From: Clostridium sp. UBA4108
Lineage (GTDB): Bacteria > Bacillota > Clostridia > Clostridiales > Clostridiaceae
Assembly (NCBI GenBank): GCA_002381695.1
Contig: DFXM01000018.1
Location: 111,113 to 175,112 of the forward strand
DNA: 64,000 bases
Reading direction: 5' to 3'
Shown here: positions 44,361 through 52,710 of the stretch, in pieces
Layout: each line of letters starts with the position of its first letter
Numbering within the stretch: position 1 is the stretch's first letter
Translations under genes and position numbers: made by a program
The notes under the pieces: model-generated
Seen by the model: only the letters and a program-made list of their open reading frames with translations
Databases searched by the model: none
Told to the model about the DNA's origin: nothing

Positions 44361-45710
44361 TTAGAATTCTCTGTGAAAAATTTTATTTTTATCAGGGTCT
44401 TTATAATCCTCAATAGTGAATATACCTAATTTATCTAATATTCTGTTCATAACTTCACTATCATAAGCAACTTTTATTTCAGAGTTTTCAGCCACTTCGT
44501 CTACATGCTGTTTTCCTTCTTCTCTAGGAAGTATAGCTTTAGGGCCACCAACACATCCACCAACGCACCCCATACCTTCTATAAAATTGCCTTCTATAAA
44601 ACCTTGCTGTATTTTAGAGAGAAGTTCTTTACATTCTTTAACTCCATTTCCTTGAATTGCAGTGATGTTTTTAAACTTAACAGGAAACATTCTTTCTATG
44701 CATTCGGTTATGGCTATTGAAACTCCACCAGTTCTTGCATATAATCTTCCACCGCGGGAAGCGTATTCTAAGGATGGCGTTTCCTCTAAGTTATTAGGAG
44801 TGATATCTAAGGCTTCAAAGATTTCCTTTAGCTCGGAAAAGGTTAAAACATAGTCTATGTCTCCTAATAAATCAGGCTCTTTAACTTCAGATTTTTTCGC
44901 AATGCAAGGTCCTATAAATACTACCTTTACTGAAGGATTTAGCTTCTTTAAAACCCTGCCTGCAGCAATCATAGGAGATACTGTTGGAGACATGTGGCTA
45001 ACTAAATCACCATATACTCGTCGTAGCATTGCAACCCACATAGGGCAACAACAGGAGGTTATCATAAAATCTGATTCCTTAAGAACATGTGCATCAAATT
45101 CTATAGCTTCTTGAAGTGTAAGCATATCTGCAAAGAAAGCAACTTCTATCATGTCTGTGAAGCCCATTTTTTTGAAGGCAGTTCTTAGTCTATCAATGTT
45201 GGCATCTTCACCAAATTGATGAGTTATAGCAGGAGCAACAGCAGCAATTACTATTTCGGGGCCTTTTAATAAATCTATAAGGGGAAGAAATTCTACTTTA
45301 TCTAATATGCTACCAGTTGGACATCCTTCCACACATAAGCCACAATCAGTACACTTTTCATTAACAATATATGTACATTGATTATCATTATCTATCATTA
45401 TGGCATGAAAAGGGCAAGAGGCTACACATGCAGGAGTTTCATCATCATTATGCTTACAATCCATAGTACATTTCCTGATTTTCTCTACTACTTTGTGATT
45501 TTTGTCATATGATTTAATTGCTTCTTTTAAGTCATTAGAGTAGTTAGATGATAAGGGAATATTTACTCCACATAAACTAGAGATACATGCAGCTAAATCC
45601 TCTCTACTTACTTCCTCTTTATTAATTAAGTCCTCAACTGTACCTTCAAAATTGTCACTATAATACGCATTAAGTAAGGTTTTAAATAATTGGCTATGTT
45701 GTTTTTTCAA
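44361..45710 (-). CDS. [FeFe]-hydrogenase catalytic subunit, divergent H-cluster type
   Basis: 449 residues from a TTG at 45710, chosen because AGGA lies 10 bp before it; a GTG at 45719 is too close. A helical N-terminal region leads to two 4Fe-4S ferredoxin motifs (CTMDCK ... CVASCP and CTDCGLCVEGCP), then the H-cluster domain. Its three signatures are variant: TSCCCPMW (TSCCPxW usually), GPCIAKKSE (MPCxxKxxE usually) and EGMGCVGGCVGG (ExMACxxGCxxGG usually). All four cluster cysteines are retained. This resembles the divergent clostridial group that includes C. pasteurianum hydrogenase III. It could evolve or oxidise H2, or act as a sensor. Divergent from a probable membrane cytochrome. Confidence 0.88.
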   Translation of the reverse strand: MKKQHSQLFKTLLNAYYSDNFEGTVEDLINKEEVSREDLAACISSLCGVNIPLSSNYSNDLKEAIKSYDKNHKVVEKIRKCTMDCKHNDDETPACVASCPFHAIMIDNDNQCTYIVNEKCTDCGLCVEGCPTGSILDKVEFLPLIDLLKGPEIVIAAVAPAITHQFGEDANIDRLRTAFKKMGFTDMIEVAFFADMLTLQEAIEFDAHVLKESDFMITSCCCPMWVAMLRRVYGDLVSHMSPTVSPMIAAGRVLKKLNPSVKVVFIGPCIAKKSEVKEPDLLGDIDYVLTFSELKEIFEALDITPNNLEETPSLEYASRGGRLYARTGGVSIAITECIERMFPVKFKNITAIQGNGVKECKELLSKIQQGFIEGNFIEGMGCVGGCVGGPKAILPREEGKQHVDEVAENSEIKVAYDSEVMNRILDKLGIFTIEDYKDPDKNKIFHREF

Positions 45711-45888
45711 AAATATCACATCCTATTTTCTAAAATATGCTTTTATTAGTTTTTCAGGGATAAATGTTTTTATACAGTAGTAGTGTAGGAAGATTACAAG
45801 CTATGGAATTTATTGAGAATTATAAGATTATTTTACCATATATTTTAATATAAATAGTATAGAATTCTGTTATGAGGTGAATTAGTCA

Positions 45889-46302
45889 GTGATAATACTA
45901 GGAAAATTTTGGGGAATTGTCAGTGTGTTTTGTTTAGCTATATGTTTTTTGAAAATTGTAATTAAATGGTTTAATAGAAGGTTTGTAATAGGACTATCAA
46001 GAAAGAACAGTAAGAGGCTTATAGAGGTTACCTTTGCCATAAGCAAAATCATTGAAGAACTTCATGGAGTAATAGCCATCGTAGCTTTTCTATCGAGCGT
46101 AATTCATATGATTATAATGAATGCAACTATAAAATTTTCTTACTTAGGTACAGTTTGCATTTTAATTTTTATATGTATAATTTTACTTGGAATCATAGAT
46201 AAATATATTTATAAAGATAAAAGTGGAGATATTAAAATGTGTCACATTATTATGTCAGGAATACTTTTTATATTCTTATTTTTACATTGCATTATTACGT
46301 AA
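45889..46302 (+). CDS. Small four-helix membrane protein, probable bis-haem b cytochrome
   Basis: 137 residues with four predicted spans and a GTG start after GAGGTG. His59 and His73 lie in helix 2, and His119 and His133 in helix 4: two HX13H pairs with identical spacing, the arrangement used by cytochrome b proteins to bind two haems between a pair of helices. There are no other histidines. It is transcribed divergently from the hydrogenase gene, so passing electrons between hydrogenase and the membrane is an attractive but unproven role. No family name is recognised. Confidence 0.6.
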   Translation: MIILGKFWGIVSVFCLAICFLKIVIKWFNRRFVIGLSRKNSKRLIEVTFAISKIIEELHGVIAIVAFLSSVIHMIIMNATIKFSYLGTVCILIFICIILLGIIDKYIYKDKSGDIKMCHIIMSGILFIFLFLHCIIT

Positions 46303-46375
46303 AGGCTAATTTAGAGATATTAATATTAGAGAATTAACCTAGATAAAAGCAAATTAGTTAAATTAGGCAATAAAA

Positions 46376-46400
46376 AAGGAACATGTTTAACATGTTCCTT
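46376..46400 (-). terminator. Terminator of tRNA-Pro
   Basis: AAAGGAACATGT and ACATGTTCCTTT pair around TTAA, with a T run at the leftward end. Confidence 0.85.
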
Positions 46401-46476
46401 TGGTCGGGGTGACAGGGATTGAACCTGCGACCTCATGGTCCCAAACCACGCGCGCTCCCATCTGCGCCACACCCCG
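46401..46476 (-). tRNA. tRNA-Pro (TGG)
   Basis: 76 nt with CCA encoded. Acceptor CGGGGTG pairs with CACCCCG; the anticodon loop TTTGGGA gives TGG; the T arm GGTTCAATCC is normal. Confidence 0.95.
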
Positions 46477-46488
46477 CCGACAAAAACT

Positions 46489-46517
46489 ATTATATTATAT
46501 ATTATATAGGTTGTCAA
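46489..46517 (-). promoter_or_regulatory. Consensus promoter of tRNA-Pro
   Basis: Minus strand TTGACA (46517-46512), 17 bp, TATAAT (46494-46489): a perfect sigma-A promoter 12 bp upstream of the tRNA. Confidence 0.9.
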
Positions 46518-46670
46518 CAATTTCGTGATGATTTTTTTAGAAAGTATAGAGGGATTTTATTATGAGAGATAACATATAAAAAAAGTTGAATATTTACATG
46601 GGGATTGATGTATAATTATGGTTGTAAAAAGAAATAAGAACAATATAGAATATGTAAATGAGGAGAGGTT

Positions 46671-47012
46671 ATGGAGAGTAAGAATATTTATAATCTAAAA
46701 ATTAATAGTGATTTTCCAGTAGAAATATTCAGGGAAAATGATTATGAAGCCGACATACTAATAGTGCTAAACTATAGAACCGTAAATATGAATATATCTA
46801 GCATGCCACAACATATAAAGTCTAGAATACAGTTTGTGGATGTGTATTCTATATTGATTAGAGTATCTAAGGAAGAGAATGCTAATATAGCAACTATACA
46901 CATGTTAAAAGATAAAGGAATACACTCAACTATTTGTAATTTTGAGTTAGATTACAGTACAGAAACTATATATATAGAATTTAAGGAATTTTGTGTAGAG
47001 TTTAAAATATAG
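46671..47012 (+). CDS. Hypothetical protein
   Basis: 113 residues, soluble, mixed alpha/beta, no signal or membrane segment. GAGGAGAGG precedes the ATG at good spacing and a terminator follows, so it is probably a real single gene. The second half alternates charged and hydrophobic residues like a beta sheet. No family is recognised. Confidence 0.6.
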   Translation: MESKNIYNLKINSDFPVEIFRENDYEADILIVLNYRTVNMNISSMPQHIKSRIQFVDVYSILIRVSKEENANIATIHMLKDKGIHSTICNFELDYSTETIYIEFKEFCVEFKI

Positions 47013-47062
47013 AATAGGCTTTTGAGTTAATTACAAACTGTATAAAAGAAAAGCCTATTTGC
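47013..47062 (+). terminator. Terminator of the hypothetical gene
   Basis: AATAGGCTTTT (47013-47023) pairs with AAAAGCCTATT (47049-47059). Confidence 0.65.
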
Positions 47063-47128
47063 ATTATCTAGTTTCATTGTTAGAATCTATATAATATAAA
47101 TTCACTATTGATAAAAGGAGATAAAAAA

Positions 47129-47554
47129 ATGAAGCAATATAAATTTAGCAACACATCAAGAAAATATGTATCAAAACAATTATCAGTTAGTGTACTTTTA
47201 ACTCTATCGCTTATAATTACTACTATTGGGCTGTTTGTACAGGGAAATATGTTTTATGGTAAATTTCTATTTGTATTGTCTGTTATAGGTATTATAGCTA
47301 CAATTATAATAATTAAGAAAGTAAGAATTATAAATGACATCTTCTATGTGAAAATATATAAAGATAGTTTTGAATTAAATAGTAACATGTCATTAAAACC
47401 TAAAATTATATATTTCAGAAATATAGATAAGGCTAAATTTGATAAAAAAGGTATTAGAATTCAAGAAGGATATAAAGAGTATAGGATATTATCAGCTTTT
47501 CTAGAAAACAAGGAAGTAGAAGAGCTATGGAGTAGGTTTATAAGATATAATTAA
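47129..47554 (+). CDS. Membrane protein with YcxB-like C-terminal domain, hypothetical
   Basis: 141 residues. Two close membrane spans (about 22-42 and 47-67) are followed by a beta-rich cytoplasmic domain (VKIYKDSFELNS, KIIYFRNIDKAKFD) reminiscent of bacterial PH-like/YcxB proteins. The ATG at 47129 is preceded by AAAGGAG. An in-frame ATG at 47108 lacks a site. The function is unknown. Confidence 0.6.
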   Translation: MKQYKFSNTSRKYVSKQLSVSVLLTLSLIITTIGLFVQGNMFYGKFLFVLSVIGIIATIIIIKKVRIINDIFYVKIYKDSFELNSNMSLKPKIIYFRNIDKAKFDKKGIRIQEGYKEYRILSAFLENKEVEELWSRFIRYN

Positions 47555-47599
47555 ATTTGCGGTAAAATGCTTAATAATTAATTACCGATAAAGGATGGG

Positions 47600-48178
47600 A
47601 TGATTGTGGGGGAAATTTCAAAAGAAGAATTAGAATTATTAAAAGGAAAGATTGAGAACATATTAGAGACAGAGCTTTTAGCTGCCAAGAATGCTAAAGT
47701 AGAACTGACTGTTGAGGAAATATATGACATACATGAAGAGGGGCTTAAGCACTTACTTATGCTATATATAAATAATATAGATAAATTTAAGGAATACAGA
47801 GAAAAAAATTTAGATGATATTGTAACTAAGTCTGTAGAGAGGTTTAAAAAGGGTTATAATTTCCATAGAAAAATGCTTAAGTGTGATAATTTTGATCATG
47901 TAAAGGAATCTACAGTAACAATAGAACAGTTAAAGGATATAAAAGAAGTCGTAAATGAAAGAATTGAGAAGTTTTTCTACTCAATGAAAAAAGAGTTTTG
48001 TAAACTGTCCTTAGAACAGAACAAGGAAATGCATTTTTTTGTATTAAATACCATAGTAGACCTTGATGTAAAGCATGTTCCTTGTTTTAGAGAAGCAGCT
48101 AAAAAAATGGATTTGAAACGAGTACTCAATATACATAGAAGGCAATTTGATGATGTATTTATGAAATACTATAAATAG
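47600..48178 (+). CDS. Hypothetical helical protein
   Basis: 192 residues, highly helical and charged, with no membrane segment or known motif. His and Cys residues are scattered (HRKMLKCDNFDH, KHVPCFREA) without a recognisable metal site. AAGGA lies 4 bp before the ATG; a GTG six bases later is an alternative start. It lies 45 bp after the YcxB-like gene and may share its transcript. No family is recognised. Confidence 0.6.
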   Translation: MIVGEISKEELELLKGKIENILETELLAAKNAKVELTVEEIYDIHEEGLKHLLMLYINNIDKFKEYREKNLDDIVTKSVERFKKGYNFHRKMLKCDNFDHVKESTVTIEQLKDIKEVVNERIEKFFYSMKKEFCKLSLEQNKEMHFFVLNTIVDLDVKHVPCFREAAKKMDLKRVLNIHRRQFDDVFMKYYK

Positions 48179-48232
48179 ATGGGCTTTATAAGTACATAAA
48201 TAGTTATAGCTTTTAGATAGAAATAAATAATG

Positions 48233-48263
48233 AAGGACTGTCTATTTTAGACAGTCCTTTATC
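48233..48263. terminator. Shared terminator of two convergent genes
   Basis: AAGGACTGTCT (48233-48243) pairs perfectly with AGACAGTCCTT (48249-48259). Confidence 0.8.
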
Positions 48264-48264
48264 T

Positions 48265-49176
48265 CTAGAATTCAATAATTCTTTCCTCTAGGATGGCACC
48301 TTCACCACCAACTTTAATGATTATTTCATCATTAATAGGTTCACCACTACATATAATTCTGCTAGGGTTACCCATATAATAACCTTGCTCACTATACATA
48401 TTTAATATTTTATCAAAGGGTAAGATATTATGCTTAATTAGATATCCACAAAGAGCTCCATTGGAAGTCCCTGTAGCACTTTCTTCATCAATACCTACAC
48501 TTGGACCAAAATTTCGGGTAGAAACAGAGGAGCTTTTTTCTTCTGTTTCTAAAGTGAAAGCATGTAAGCCAACTAAATTTAATTTATCTGTGTACTCTTT
48601 CATTTTTGAAAAGTCTGGTTTAATATTCTTTAAAATGTCTAAAGATTTTACTGGAAACATTATGTCTTTTAGCCCTGTAGAAACTATCATAGGCTTTACA
48701 GCTATACCAGTAATGCCACAATCAGCTTCATTGATTCCTAAAATTTTACAAAGATCAGAAGAATCATCTATGTAGGAATAGAATTCAGGTGAAGTTTGAG
48801 TCATAAGTACATATTTTATTTCACCATTTTTAAAATGCAACTCTACATCTAAAATTCCGGCTAGGGTCTTTTGTCTAACTTTTACTATATCATTAATGCT
48901 TTTGATTAGGCCTTTCTTAGCTAAAGTATAAAAACTAGCTATAGTGGCATGTCCACATAAATCTACTTCTGTAGTAGGCGTAAAGAATCTTACCTCATAA
49001 TCATAATCAGGACAATTTGATTTTGTGACAAAGGCAGTTTCAGAAAGTCCAACATTGTTAGCTATAGATTGCATGTCTTCAGTAGTTAAGTTTTCGCAGT
49101 TTAAAGCTACGCCAGCACCATTTCCTCCATTATTGTTATAAGTGAAAGCATTGACTATGTATACTGTTTTTTTCAT
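48265..49176 (-). CDS. PhzF-family isomerase-like protein
   Basis: 303 residues, the usual two-lobed PhzF length. The conserved NNVGLSETAFV holds the catalytic-type Glu, and DLCGHATIASFY and DEESATGTSNGALCGYL are the paired family motifs. PhzF enzymes resemble diaminopimelate epimerase; most bacterial members outside phenazine clusters have unknown substrates, and no phenazine genes are present here. GGGGGATT precedes the ATG. Confidence 0.9.
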   Translation of the reverse strand: MKKTVYIVNAFTYNNNGGNGAGVALNCENLTTEDMQSIANNVGLSETAFVTKSNCPDYDYEVRFFTPTTEVDLCGHATIASFYTLAKKGLIKSINDIVKVRQKTLAGILDVELHFKNGEIKYVLMTQTSPEFYSYIDDSSDLCKILGINEADCGITGIAVKPMIVSTGLKDIMFPVKSLDILKNIKPDFSKMKEYTDKLNLVGLHAFTLETEEKSSSVSTRNFGPSVGIDEESATGTSNGALCGYLIKHNILPFDKILNMYSEQGYYMGNPSRIICSGEPINDEIIIKVGGEGAILEERIIEF

Positions 49177-49252
49177 ATTATAAATCCCCCAAAATAATTT
49201 TATATATCAATTAAATTTTAAAATATATTTACATAAAGAAGTGTTTGTTATG

Positions 49253-49371
49253 TTAGCAGTGAATTATAAACAAACTCTTCAGGAGTAAAGGTAAACTAAT
49301 AGTGAAGTAAGGTTTACTATTAGAATTTATTTAATATATTGTTGTAAGCAAGGTTAATAATTCACTGCTAA
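49253..49371. repeat. 119-bp element bounded by perfect 14-bp inverted repeats
   Basis: TTAGCAGTGAATTA (49253-49266) and its exact reverse complement (49358-49371) enclose 91 bp that contains an inner inverted repeat (CTAATAGT / ACTATTAG) and near direct repeats (AAGGTAAACTA / AAGGTTTACTA). There is no ORF and no clear target-site duplication. It lies just 3' of murC and could be a miniature inverted-repeat element or a long structured 3' end. Confidence 0.5.
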
Positions 49372-49382
49372 GAAATTATCCA

Positions 49383-50759
49383 TTAGTTCTGTAGAAAGTT
49401 TTCGCCAACTCTATTTACGTCTCCGGCCCCAATGGTCATTATTATATCTCCATCTTCAGTTTGATTTTTAAGGTATTTTACAATTTCTTCGAAACTATGA
49501 AGATTTATAGAGGATATACCTCTTTCACATATAGCATCAGAGAGCATTTGAGAATTTACTACTCCTGTATCTGTTTCACGAGCAGCATAAATATCTGCTA
49601 ATATTAGTTCATCTACACCATCGAAGGCTTTAGTGAAGTCTTTGAATAGAGTTATAGTTCTAGTGTAGGTATGTGGTTGAAATACTACATAAAGTTTTTT
49701 ATGAGGATAGTTTTTCGTAGCTTTAAGGGTAGCTTGAATTTCAACTGGATGATGAGCATAATCATCTATAATAGTAACTCCATCCTTACACCCTTTAAGT
49801 TCGAAGCGTCTATGAGTGCCTCTAAAATTAAATAGACCATTTTTAATAGCTTCTACAGGAAGGGCTAAAGCCAATGAAGTACATATAGCAGATAAAGAGT
49901 TTAGAACATTATGTTCTCCAGGAACATTAAGTTCAACAGAGAATAGTATTTCCTCACCTTTATATAAGTCATAAGTACCACAACCAGTAGTGTTAAACTC
50001 AATACTTCTTGCTCTATACTCTCCATTATTTATTCCATAGGTTAATATATTACATTTACAGTCTTTAATAACATCTAATACATCTCCATCATCGGCATTT
50101 GCAACTACATAGCCTTCTTTAGGAATTAATCCTACAAATTGTTTAAAGGTATTTTTTATATGGTCTAAGTCCCTATAGTAGTCTAAATGATCTTCATCTA
50201 TGTTTAATATCATTCCTATATAAGGATGGAACTTTAAAAAGGAACCTTTATATTCACAGGCTTCAGTAATAAAATATTCACTGTTGTTAGCTAATACATT
50301 GCCATCTATTATATCTAGTTCACCGCCTACAAGTATAGTGGGGTTAACTTCTGATTCAATAGCGATATGCGAAAACATAGATGTTGTAGTAGTTTTACCA
50401 TGAGTTCCTGCTACTGCTACGTTATATTTATGTCCTAACATTATTTTACCTAAGAACTCAGCTCTATCCATTACGGGAATATTATGTTCTACAGCAAAGG
50501 TAAGTTCAGGATTATTACTAGATATAGCAGCTGTGTATACCACTAAATCTACATTTACAAGATTATCTGCATTATGACCGATATAAATTTCTGCCCCTTT
50601 GTTCTTCAATTTTTCAACTATGTTAGAAGTTTTGGAATCAGATCCAGAAACCTTATAGTTATTATTCAACAGTATTTCGGCAAGTCCACTCATACTAATT
50701 CCACCAATTCCGATAAAATGCACTTTCTGATTTGTGTCTTTTAAAAAATCAAAACTCAT
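49383..50759 (-). CDS. murC: UDP-N-acetylmuramate--L-alanine ligase
   Basis: 458 residues. The N-terminal Rossmann domain starts VHFIGIGGISMSGLAEIL; the ATP-binding P-loop is GTHGKTTTTSM; NIDEDHLDYY and the C-terminal DDYAHHPVEI and VFQPHTYTRT motifs are all intact. It adds the first amino acid of the peptidoglycan stem peptide in the cytoplasm. The ATG at 50759 follows AGGAG by 9 bp; a TTG at 50768 overlaps it. In many clostridia murC lies near purR-spoVG, and here purR follows at 53 kb. Confidence 0.95.
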   Translation of the reverse strand: MSFDFLKDTNQKVHFIGIGGISMSGLAEILLNNNYKVSGSDSKTSNIVEKLKNKGAEIYIGHNADNLVNVDLVVYTAAISSNNPELTFAVEHNIPVMDRAEFLGKIMLGHKYNVAVAGTHGKTTTTSMFSHIAIESEVNPTILVGGELDIIDGNVLANNSEYFITEACEYKGSFLKFHPYIGMILNIDEDHLDYYRDLDHIKNTFKQFVGLIPKEGYVVANADDGDVLDVIKDCKCNILTYGINNGEYRARSIEFNTTGCGTYDLYKGEEILFSVELNVPGEHNVLNSLSAICTSLALALPVEAIKNGLFNFRGTHRRFELKGCKDGVTIIDDYAHHPVEIQATLKATKNYPHKKLYVVFQPHTYTRTITLFKDFTKAFDGVDELILADIYAARETDTGVVNSQMLSDAICERGISSINLHSFEEIVKYLKNQTEDGDIIMTIGAGDVNRVGENFLQN

Positions 50760-51231
50760 ATATAACAACTCCTAATTAATTTATATTTAATATTATATTA
50801 ATAAACCAAGATTAAGGTGTATTCAACAATTTTAAAATTCTAAGGTTTATATACAGCGATTAATTATAACAGTAATTCACATCTAAATTATATACAAAAA
50901 AAAGAATAAAAAACATATTAAATTAAACTTTAAGAAGAATAAAATTATTGGTATAGAGAAATACTGTTGGGAATATTAAAAGAGAAAAGAAATAAATGTA
51001 TTTTAATATTTGGATAAGTTTAAATATATATTAACATATAAAAAAATCGAAAAAAAACAGAAAATGTTTAAAATTTATCAATAAAATGTGTAGGAATCTT
51101 CTGAAAATTATGATAAAGTATAATCAAAGATACAAATAAACCATATAATGTATTGAAAATAAGTATAAATTAGCAGTTTAGTCCACTGAAGTAAATTCTT
51201 TAGTGGAAAAAATATAAAAAGGAGTGTTAAA
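50760..51231. other. Long AT-rich intergenic region
   Basis: Apart from the murC ribosome site, the region is very AT-rich with long A runs and no tRNA or ORF. Near its end TCCACT-GAAG (51182-51191) pairs with CTTT-AGTGGA (51198-51207), a hairpin just before the ribosome site of the small ORF at 51232. I cannot place a convincing promoter. Confidence 0.4.
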
Positions 51232-51381
51232 ATGTTAACGATATTATTAGGAGATTATTTCATGTGGCAGGCTAATGTTGGAGAATGTGAGAATAAAAAA
51301 TATCGTGGAGAAGAAGGGTATAGCATCATAAGTATATATGATAATGAAGAGGGAGAATACTTAGATTGGCAGTTAAGTTAA
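51232..51381 (+). CDS. Small acidic protein, 49 residues, hypothetical
   Basis: A complete frame with AAGGAG 8 bp before the ATG, starting MLTILLGDYFMWQANVGE and ending EYLDWQLS. It is acidic in the second half, with two Trp and one Cys. A terminator follows at 51439. The ribosome site, stop and terminator support a real short gene; no family is recognised. Confidence 0.5.
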   Translation: MLTILLGDYFMWQANVGECENKKYRGEEGYSIISIYDNEEGEYLDWQLS

Positions 51382-51438
51382 TAATATATATGCTCCTTTA
51401 CGCAGATAGATATTAAACTATGATAATTTAATATTGCA

Positions 51439-51481
51439 TAAACACATCTTTTAGATGTGAAAGCTCTAATAGATGTGTTTA
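51439..51481. terminator. Terminator hairpin between the small ORF and the arginase-family gene
   Basis: TAAACACATCT (51439-51449) pairs exactly with AGATGTGTTTA (51471-51481). Confidence 0.65.
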
Positions 51482-51506
51482 TGAAATCAGGGAAAAGTAT
51501 GAAAAT

Positions 51507-52523
51507 TTAAGGCGTATATCCTAGACCTGTAAGGGAGCATACTGTATTTACCAATGAAAATATTATAACAGCAGCTAAATTTGAAGTGATATTATCCTTA
51601 TCAAAGCGAGGAGAAATTTCACATATATCAAAAGAAATCACTTTGTTAGAATTTAAAATGTGCTTTAATAGCTTTAACACCATTTCGGGATCTAGTCCAA
51701 AGGTTTGAGGAGCACTAACTCCTGGAGCGAAGGCTGCAGAAAATACATCAGAACATATAGTAACATATATATAATCCTGTTTTTTTATAAAATTATTTAA
51801 ATTTTTTAATAGATTCCACCCATCACTGTACATCATATCTTTAGCCAAAACATAATTAACACCTAAATTATTAGCTGTTTTAAATAATTCAATAGTATTA
51901 CTATGCTGCTGGATTCCTATGCAAAAATAAGAGAAATCAAGATTTTTATCTTTGCAATCATTAGCAATTTGTCTAAACATAGTTCCAGAACTACCCTCTT
52001 CAGTATAAGGTCTAAGATCAAAATGAGCATCAAAATTTATTATTCCAATTTTAGGGGAAGAAGACATCTTTTCTAGAAATTTGGACACTCCATTATAGTT
52101 TCCTAAAGTGGTTTCATGTCCACCACCTAGTACTATAGGAAACAGGTTTAAGGATAACAATTTATCAATACACATACTAAGTATATTTTGAGCTTTAGAT
52201 AATTCTATATTTTCAACCACTATATCACCAGCATCAAACAATTTAACATTTGGATTAAAGGTACACGGAAGTTTAGAAAGCTCTCTTCTTATAAATAGTG
52301 GACCATTCATTGCACCTTCTCTTCCTTTATTATTTCTAATTCCTTCATCACAACAAAACCCTATGAATGCAAAATTTAACCCTGTAAAAGGTGTCAATTT
52401 AGTATCAGTTAAATCAATAGAAGAAACCCATTGGTGCCATCTAAATGAATCAAAGTTAGTGTGGCTATCAATCCTTCCTATCCAATTATCTTTATTCATA
52501 GGTTCATAATTTTCAATAAGCAT
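51507..52523 (-). CDS. Ureohydrolase (arginase/HutG) family, probable formimidoylglutamase-like
   Basis: 338 residues. The metal-site motifs are GGGHET (His136) and NFDAHFDLR (Asp165, His167, Asp169). The third motif, normally D-x-D, reads ICSDVFSAAFAPGVSAP, so the first Asp is Cys257 and the second is Asp259. The APGVSAPQ context is that of HutG formimidoylglutamases rather than arginases. No other histidine-degradation gene is nearby, so the pathway is unconfirmed. GGGGGATAT precedes the ATG. Confidence 0.8.
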   Translation of the reverse strand: MLIENYEPMNKDNWIGRIDSHTNFDSFRWHQWVSSIDLTDTKLTPFTGLNFAFIGFCCDEGIRNNKGREGAMNGPLFIRRELSKLPCTFNPNVKLFDAGDIVVENIELSKAQNILSMCIDKLLSLNLFPIVLGGGHETTLGNYNGVSKFLEKMSSSPKIGIINFDAHFDLRPYTEEGSSGTMFRQIANDCKDKNLDFSYFCIGIQQHSNTIELFKTANNLGVNYVLAKDMMYSDGWNLLKNLNNFIKKQDYIYVTICSDVFSAAFAPGVSAPQTFGLDPEMVLKLLKHILNSNKVISFDICEISPRFDKDNITSNLAAVIIFSLVNTVCSLTGLGYTP

Positions 52524-52646
52524 ATATATATCCCCCTTGAGTGAGTAAAGTATAAATACTACACTTATTATAAGTTAACAGAATATTCATATCAAGGTGT
52601 CATGATGAAGTGATAAAAGCATATATATTAAGAAAAGAGAAAAATA

Positions 52647-52675
52647 TTGACAATAGAACAAACGTTCGATATAAT
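52647..52675 (+). promoter_or_regulatory. Sigma-A promoter with embedded LexA (SOS) box
   Basis: TTGACA (52647-52652), 17 bp, TATAAT (52670-52675), a perfect promoter. Its spacer contains GAACAAACGTTC (52656-52667), which fits the Gram-positive LexA operator core GAAC-N4-GTTC. LexA bound here would block RNA polymerase. Confidence 0.8.
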
Positions 52676-52710
52676 GTGATTGTTGATATAAGGTATATGG
52701 GGGTAAAAGA

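Noticed and set aside
46326..46520. 64-codon minus-strand frame covering tRNA-Pro
   Set aside because: It is the tRNA gene and its promoter read as protein; there is no ribosome site.
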